Positions 58,978 to 64,000 of a stretch of DNA of 64,000 nucleotides are shown here, piece by piece. The position numbers and the translations under genes are program-made. Each line of letters opens with the position of its first letter. Within the stretch, counting starts at the first letter, position 1. The stretch spans positions 1-64,000 of the forward strand of contig DAISWG010000002.1 in the NCBI GenBank assembly GCA_036826475.1, in the 5' to 3' direction. This DNA comes from Miltoncostaea sp036826475 (GTDB taxonomy: Bacteria; Actinomycetota; Thermoleophilia; Miltoncostaeales; Miltoncostaeaceae). The notes under the pieces are model-generated. The model was given only the letters and a program-made list of their open reading frames with translations, was not told where the DNA came from and searched no databases.

Positions 58978-60071
58978 GCAGTCACCTTCAGCTTCTCGAT
59001 GATGGCATCCGCGACCTCGGAGGTGCCGACGGCGGTGGGGTCGTCGCGGTGGGGCTTCATGTCGTAGGTCACCGAGTCGCCCTCGCGGATCACGTCGGCG
59101 ATCGCGCCCTCCATGCGGTCCGCGGCCTCGGTCTCCTTGAGGTAGCGGAGCATCATGACGCCGGACAGCATCATGGCGATGGGGTTGACCTTGTTGAGCC
59201 CCGCGTACTTGGGGGCGCTCCCGTGGGTGGGCTCGAAGAGCGCCGCGTCGGTGCCGATGTTCGCGCCCGGGGCGACGCCGAGCCCGCCGACCAGGCCGGC
59301 TCCGAGGTCGCTGAGGATGTCCCCGTACAGGTTGGGGAGCACGATCACGTCGTACAGCTCGGGCTTCTGCACGAGCTGCATGCACATGTTGTCGACGATC
59401 CGCTCCTCGAACTCGATGTCCGGGAACTCCTTCGCCACCTCGGTGGCGACGGCGAGCCACAGGCCGTCGGTGTACTTCATGATGTTGGCCTTGTGCACGG
59501 CCGTGACCTTCTGGCGGCCGTACTCCCGCGCGTACTCGAAGGCGTAGCGCACGACGCGCTGGGTGCCCTCCACCGAGATCGGCTTGATCGAGATGCCGGC
59601 GTGCGGCTTGATCGTCTTCTCGGCGCTCGGGTCGAGCCTGATGAGCTCCTTGGTGAGCTCGAGCACCTCGGGCGTGTCCTTCTCGAACTCGATGCCCGCG
59701 TAGAGATCCTCGGTGTTCTCGCGGACGATCACGAGGTCGATGTCCTCGTACTTGGACCGGACGCCCTCGTAGCTCTTGCAGGGGCGTACGCAGGCGTAGA
59801 GGTCGAGGGCCTTCCGAAGAGCGACGTTGACGCTCCGGAAGCCGGTGCCGACCGGCGTGGTGATGGGGCCCTTGATGCCGACCTTGGTGTCCCTGATGGA
59901 CTCGATCACGGAGTCCGGCAGCGGCGTGCCCGCCGTCTTCATGATGTCGACGCCGGCCTCCTGGACGTCCCACTCGAAGTCCACCCCGGTGGCGTCGAGG
60001 ACGCGCTTCGTCGCCTCGGCGATCTCAGGTCCGGTGCCGTCGCCCGGGATGAAGGTGACGCGGTGTGCCAC
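58974..60071 (-). CDS. icd: Isocitrate/isopropylmalate dehydrogenase family protein, probable NAD-isocitrate dehydrogenase
   Basis: A 365-residue beta-decarboxylating dehydrogenase. It has FIPGDGTGPEIAEATKRVLD at the N terminus, the substrate-phosphorylation-type loop GFRSVNVALRKALDLYACVR with the RP that follows, VIVRENTEDLYAGIE, HKANIMKYTDGLWL (catalytic Lys region), VLPNLYGDILSDLGAGLVGG (metal Asp) and FEPTHGSAPKYAG. The S-x-N-x2-LR-x2-LDLYA loop favours isocitrate over isopropylmalate (family knowledge), and coupling to mdh agrees. Homoisocitrate dehydrogenase is an alternative. GTG 60071 has AGGAG 8 bases upstream, so an 18-residue longer frame is rejected. Confidence 0.88.
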   Translation of the reverse strand: MAHRVTFIPGDGTGPEIAEATKRVLDATGVDFEWDVQEAGVDIMKTAGTPLPDSVIESIRDTKVGIKGPITTPVGTGFRSVNVALRKALDLYACVRPCKSYEGVRSKYEDIDLVIVRENTEDLYAGIEFEKDTPEVLELTKELIRLDPSAEKTIKPHAGISIKPISVEGTQRVVRYAFEYAREYGRQKVTAVHKANIMKYTDGLWLAVATEVAKEFPDIEFEERIVDNMCMQLVQKPELYDVIVLPNLYGDILSDLGAGLVGGLGVAPGANIGTDAALFEPTHGSAPKYAGLNKVNPIAMMLSGVMMLRYLKETEAADRMEGAIADVIREGDSVTYDMKPHRDDPTAVGTSEVADAIIEKLKVTA

Positions 60072-60214
60072 GGGTCCGACTCCTCGCGATTCGTTCTCTG
60101 ACAAGCGGCCGCCCAGGGGCGGCCGCAACCTCGGGGATCATACCGGACGCGCACTTCAGGCCGCGGGCCTCGAGGTCGGGTGCGCCGACCCGCGGCATCG
60201 GCGATGCTCGGCGC

Positions 60215-63200
60215 GTGACGGGCGGCGCCCAACGTGCCACTCCCGGCGGCACCGAGCCGCCCGCGCCGACGTGCGGTTCGTGCGGGAACGTCGCGCCGCC
60301 CGGCGCACGCTTCTGCCCGGCGTGCGGCGCGCCGCTCGGCGCGCGAGGGGGGCAGGTGCGGAAAACGGTCACCGTCGTCTTCAGCGATCTGGTCGGGTTC
60401 ACGCCGCTCGGCGAGACACTCGAGCCCGAGGCGCTGCGGACGGTGATGCACCGCTTCCACGACCTGGCCGTTCGCACCGCCGGCGCGCACGGCGGCCGGG
60501 TGGCGGCCTTCGCCGGCGACGCCGTGATGGCCGTCTTCGGCATCCCGGTGTTGCACGAGGACGACGCGCTGCGCGCCGTCCGCGCCGCGATCGACCTCCG
60601 GGCGGGGCTGGACGGACTGAATGCCGAGCTCGCCGAAGGCTGGGGCGTGCGGCTCGCGGCGCGCACGGGCGTGAACACCGGCGAGGTGGTCGTCGACGAC
60701 GGGCCCCTGGGCACCCTCGTGGGCGACGCGGTGAACGTCGCGGCCCGCCTGGAGCAGGCAGCCGCGCCGGGCGAGACGCTGGTGGCCGAGGCCACCCTCC
60801 GGCGGGTCCGGGACCACGTCGCGGCCGAGGCCGTGACGCCGCTTCTGCTCAAGGGCAAGCGCGCGCCGGTGGCGGCGTGGCGCCTCACGGGCCTCCCGGA
60901 CGCCGGAGACCGGCCGGATGGCGCGGAGCGACCGCTGATCGACCGCGTGGACGAGATGGCCGTGCTCCGCGGGGAGCTCGCGCGGGTGCGCGCCGGGGGC
61001 ACCCCGCGCGCCGTGACACTCGTGGGGCCGCCGGGCATCGGCAAGACACGGATCGCCGAGGCGTTCGCCGCGTCGGCCGCCGGCGCCGCCACCGTCCTGC
61101 GGGGCCGCTGCCCGTCGTACGGCGGGGGCCTGACGGTCGCCCCGCTGCAGGAGATCGGCGCGCTCGACGACGCACGGCCCGACGCACCGCTCGACGAGGT
61201 CTTCGCCGCAGTCCGCCGCTTCGTGCGGAGGGTGTCCGGCGATGGTCCGCTGGTGGTCCTGCTCGAGGACATCCACTGGGCGGAGCCGACGCTCCTCGAC
61301 CTCCTCGACCGCGTGTGGGGCGATGCCTCGTCCGGGCCGGCGCTGCTCGTCGCGACCGCGCGGCCCGAGCTCGCCGACCGGCACGCCGGATGGGGCGCGG
61401 CCCCCCCACACATGGTCCGCGCCGTCGATGCGCTCGCCGACGCCGACGCCGCGGCGCTCGCGGCGAACTCGCCCGCCGCCCACACCCTCGGCCGTGAGGT
61501 GCTCGCCCGGGCGGCTGCCGAGGCCGGCGGCAACCCGCTGTTCGTCGAGCAGATGGTCGCCTTCGTGTCCGAGCGGCCGGATGCGACGGCCCTGCGGCCA
61601 CCCAGCCTCGAAGCGCTACTCGCCGCACGCGTCGACCAGCTCCCCGCTGATGAACGGCACGTCGCTGAGCGGGCCGCGGTGATCGGGACCCGTTTCGCGC
61701 TCGACGCCGTCGGCGCCCTCTTGGACGACGTGCCCGAGGGGGCGCTGGCCGGCTGCGTCGAGCGCCTCGCGCGCCGCGACCTGGTACGCCTGCCGTCGGA
61801 CCGCGGTGACGCGGACTTCGCCCATGCACTCGTGCGCGACGCCGCATACGACCGCCTGCCGAAGGCGCTCCGGGCGGTTCTCCACGAGCGCCACGCCGGG
61901 TGGCTGGAGGGCCGCGCCGGCGCGGGAGCCGACCCCGGCCTCGCCGACGTCGTCGGCCACCACCTCGAGCAGGCCGCGTTGTCGGTGCGCGCCGTCCGTC
62001 CCGGCAGCCCGGACGTTGCGCGGCTGGGGCGCCGTGCGGCCGCGCACCTCGCCGCCGCCGGGCGCCGCGCCGCCCGACGGGGCGACGCCGGCGCCGCGGC
62101 CAACCTCCTCGGGCGCGCCGCCGGGCTGCTGCCCGGCGGGGACGACGCGCGCCGGGACGTCCTCCACGAGCTCGGCGGCGCACTCGTCGACGCGGGCCGG
62201 CTGGAGGAGGCGGACGCCGTGCTGGCGGAATCGGCGTCGGCAGCGGCCGCGGCGGGCGACCGCCGTGTCGCCGCGCGGACCGATCTGCTGCGAGCGCGGT
62301 TGTGGGCGCAGCTCGGCCGCATCGAGGCGCGCGACTTCGGCGACGCCGTGTCGTCGGCGCTCGCACGGCTCGATGAGGAGGGCGATGTCGCCGGCGCGGC
62401 CCACGCGCATCACCAGCTCAACATGGCGGACTGGTTCCGCGGCCGCTCCGCCGCCCGCCTCGCGGATTTCGAGCGGATCTCCGCAGCGATCCTGGAGGTC
62501 GGCGACCCGCGTCTGGAGGGCGACCTGCTCTCGTGGTACTCGGCCGCTGTGGCGTTCGGCCCGACGCCCGTGCGGGAGGCGCTCGGGCGGATCCGACCGC
62601 TCATCGCCGCGGCCGAGGCCCAGGGCGTGCGCTGCCCGATGGGCGTGTTCGCGCTCGCGAACCTGAGCGCCATGGACGGCCGGTTCGCCGACGCACGGCG
62701 GCTCGCGTCGAAGGCGATGGAGGATCTCGACGACCTGGGCCAGCACCTGATGCGGGGTGCCGGCACGCAGGGGCTCGCATGGATCGAGCTGATGGCCGGC
62801 GACCTGGGTGCGGCGGAGGCGGCCCTCCGCAAGGGCCTCGCCGGGATGGAGGCGGTGGGCGACCTCGGCTACGGCTGCACCAATGCCGCGATGCTCGGGC
62901 ACGTGCTGCTCCTGCAGGGCCGCCCCGAGGAGGCCGCCGTCCAGGCCGAGTCGTCCCGGCGTACCGCCACGGACGACGACTTCTTCACCCAGGCCCTTTG
63001 GCGGCGCGTCGCGGCACGGCTCGCCGCGCTGGACGGCGACCGCTCCGGCGCCGCCCTGGCCGAGGAGGCCTCGCGACTGGCGGCAGAGACGGATTGGGGC
63101 TGGTTCCGGGCGGGGACGCTCGTCGATCTCGCCGAGGTGCGGTCACTGGAGGGCCGCCGCGGGCCCGCGGCGGCCGTGGGGCGGCAGGCGCTCGCCCTCT

Positions 63201-63295
63201 ACGCGGCCAAGGGAGACCACGTGTCGGCCCGACGGGTGGAGCGGGCCCTCGCCGACCTCGGGCGCGGCCTGCGCTTCCGTCCCCTCTGTTACTGA
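60215..63295 (+). CDS. Class III adenylate/guanylate cyclase fused to AAA ATPase and TPR region
   Basis: A 1026-residue regulator. Order: an N-terminal zinc ribbon (CGSCGNVAPPGARFCPACG, about residues 20-38) and a class III cyclase domain (about 47-220). The cyclase shows VFSDLVGFTPLGE and AFAGDAVMAVFGIP (metal Asp residues) and GDAVNVAARLEQAA (transition-state Asn/Arg). An AAA/STAND ATPase follows (Walker A LVGPPGIGKTRIAEAF, Walker B VVLLEDIHWAEPT), and a long Ala-rich helical C-terminal region of TPR-like repeats. Such proteins usually make cAMP and act in signalling or transcription control. Whether both catalytic metal sites are active was not tested. The GTG at 60215 is a best guess; the gene diverges from icd across 143 bases. 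Confidence 0.85.
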   Translation: MTGGAQRATPGGTEPPAPTCGSCGNVAPPGARFCPACGAPLGARGGQVRKTVTVVFSDLVGFTPLGETLEPEALRTVMHRFHDLAVRTAGAHGGRVAAFAGDAVMAVFGIPVLHEDDALRAVRAAIDLRAGLDGLNAELAEGWGVRLAARTGVNTGEVVVDDGPLGTLVGDAVNVAARLEQAAAPGETLVAEATLRRVRDHVAAEAVTPLLLKGKRAPVAAWRLTGLPDAGDRPDGAERPLIDRVDEMAVLRGELARVRAGGTPRAVTLVGPPGIGKTRIAEAFAASAAGAATVLRGRCPSYGGGLTVAPLQEIGALDDARPDAPLDEVFAAVRRFVRRVSGDGPLVVLLEDIHWAEPTLLDLLDRVWGDASSGPALLVATARPELADRHAGWGAAPPHMVRAVDALADADAAALAANSPAAHTLGREVLARAAAEAGGNPLFVEQMVAFVSERPDATALRPPSLEALLAARVDQLPADERHVAERAAVIGTRFALDAVGALLDDVPEGALAGCVERLARRDLVRLPSDRGDADFAHALVRDAAYDRLPKALRAVLHERHAGWLEGRAGAGADPGLADVVGHHLEQAALSVRAVRPGSPDVARLGRRAAAHLAAAGRRAARRGDAGAAANLLGRAAGLLPGGDDARRDVLHELGGALVDAGRLEEADAVLAESASAAAAAGDRRVAARTDLLRARLWAQLGRIEARDFGDAVSSALARLDEEGDVAGAAHAHHQLNMADWFRGRSAARLADFERISAAILEVGDPRLEGDLLSWYSAAVAFGPTPVREALGRIRPLIAAAEAQGVRCPMGVFALANLSAMDGRFADARRLASKAMEDLDDLGQHLMRGAGTQGLAWIELMAGDLGAAEAALRKGLAGMEAVGDLGYGCTNAAMLGHVLLLQGRPEEAAVQAESSRRTATDDDFFTQALWRRVAARLAALDGDRSGAALAEEASRLAAETDWGWFRAGTLVDLAEVRSLEGRRGPAAAVGRQALALYAAKGDHVSARRVERALADLGRGLRFRPLCY

Positions 63296-63299
63296 GCGG

Positions 63300-64000
63300 T
63301 CACTGCAACGGCCACGCCAGCGGGATGATGATCATCGCCACGACGATCATCAGCAGGGAGAGGGGCAGGCCGAGGCGCGCGTAGTCGCCGAAGCGGTAGC
63401 CCCCGATCCCGTAGACCATCGTGTTCGTCTGGTAGCCGATCGGCGTCAGGAAGGAGGACGACGCGCCGATCGCGATCGCGATCGCGAATGGTCGCGGGTC
63501 GAGCCCGGCGGCCGCGGCGGTGGAGAGCGCCACCGGGAACAGGAGGATGGCCGCCGCGTTGTTGGTGATGAGCTCGGTGAGCACCATCGTCGCCAGGAGC
63601 ACGCCGAACAGCAGCCCGCGGTCCCCGAAGTCGCCGAACGGCTCGATCAGCACCTGCGACAGGTCGCTTGCCAGGCCGCTCGACTCCATCGCGGCCCCCA
63701 GGCCGAACGAGGCGGCGATCAGGACGATCACGTCCAGGTCGATCGCGTCCCGCGCCTCGGTGGGCGACAGGATGCGGAGCGCCACCACGGCGAACGCGGC
63801 GAGGAACGCCGCGGGCAGGATGTCCATCACCTCGGTGGTCACCAGCGCGAGCAGCGCGAGGATGATGAGGCCGACGAGCGGCGCCTTCTCCTCCCGCGGC
63901 GGGGGGTCCCCGTCGAGGGCCGCGACCACCAGGAAGTCCCTCCGGTCGAGGGCGCGCGGGCGGAACGCCGGCCCCGCCAGCACGAGCAGCACGTCGCCGG
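63300..64000 (-). CDS. SLC13/DASS-type anion transporter with RCK_C domain, C-terminal part
   Basis: The gene runs off the right edge, so its 5' part is missing. The visible 233 residues start within a TrkA-C (RCK_C) domain end (DVLLVLAGPAFRPRALDRRD and FLVVAALDG). After a short linker come about seven membrane helices, including VIVLIAASFGLGAAMESSGL, the family-typical TELITNNAAAILLFPVAL (re-entrant SNT-like motif) and SSSFLTPIGYQTNTMVYGIG. Transporters with this layout import dicarboxylates, sulfate or other anions with Na+ or H+. It ends 4 bases after the cyclase stop on the opposite strand. Nothing here indicates the substrate. Confidence 0.85.
   Translation of the reverse strand, partial: GDVLLVLAGPAFRPRALDRRDFLVVAALDGDPPPREEKAPLVGLIILALLALVTTEVMDILPAAFLAAFAVVALRILSPTEARDAIDLDVIVLIAASFGLGAAMESSGLASDLSQVLIEPFGDFGDRGLLFGVLLATMVLTELITNNAAAILLFPVALSTAAAAGLDPRPFAIAIAIGASSSFLTPIGYQTNTMVYGIGGYRFGDYARLGLPLSLLMIVVAMIIIPLAWPLQ

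Noticed and set aside
59939..62902. Large minus-strand frames opposite the cyclase/AAA gene
   Set aside because: The plus strand carries cyclase, Walker A and Walker B motifs; the opposite frames are low-complexity shadows.

Overview
This is a uniformly GC-rich stretch of a high-GC actinobacterial chromosome. Long open frames run on both strands and most tightly spaced genes overlap as GTGA or ATGA. An actinobacterial-type propionyl-CoA carboxylase with an epsilon-like small subunit, many secreted PKD, NHL and carbohydrate-binding proteins, and GTG-heavy start usage suggest Actinomycetota, probably class Thermoleophilia (inference; no marker gene was compared). A 100-N run at 43664-43763 shows the source is a scaffolded, probably metagenomic, assembly.

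Layout. 1-4350 (+): methylmalonyl-CoA mutase (5' end outside the window) and propionyl-CoA carboxylase beta, epsilon-like and alpha subunits, a propionate/methylmalonyl-CoA operon. 4366-8941 (-): a compact RiPP-type operon. A 45-residue precursor with a textbook lasso leader motif is followed by an ABC exporter ATPase and permease, a PqqD-like recognition protein (B1-like), an HprK-like kinase, a transglutaminase-fold leader protease (B2-like) and a nucleotidyltransferase. No lasso cyclase is present. 9071-56768: a roughly 47-kb exopolysaccharide and cell-surface island. It carries a Wzx/Wzy-type set (initiating sugar-phosphate transferase, flippase, polymerase/ligase, chain-length/tyrosine-kinase fusion, PHP phosphatase), five glycosyltransferases, and sugar-modifying enzymes (epimerase, glucuronyl C5-epimerase, aminotransferase, C-methyltransferase, cytidylyltransferase-like enzyme, PIG-L and NodB deacetylases). 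It also encodes at least ten secreted proteins: two copper-radical (galactose/glyoxal) oxidase-like proteins, four polysaccharide-lyase-like proteins, two NHL propellers, two CBM-PKD proteins, a probable thioester adhesin and an Ig-like repeat protein. Inside the island, 37406-41392 is a four-gene biosynthetic operon (RraA-like, two ATP-grasp ligases, a DUF1932-type dehydrogenase) of unknown product. 56831-64000: housekeeping genes, namely a PLP aminotransferase, isocitrate and malate dehydrogenases, a class III cyclase/AAA/TPR regulator, and an SLC13-type transporter cut by the window end.

How the parts fit: the EPS genes can make, flip, polymerise and regulate a surface polymer, probably containing uronic, amino and branched-chain sugars. 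Many secreted proteins share one carbohydrate-binding module (core N-P-S-F-E), as expected if they bind or modify that polymer outside the cell. The cyclase-less lasso-leader operon is the best candidate for an undescribed system. The four-gene ATP-grasp operon is second. No tRNA, rRNA, CRISPR array, insertion sequence or integrase was recognised.
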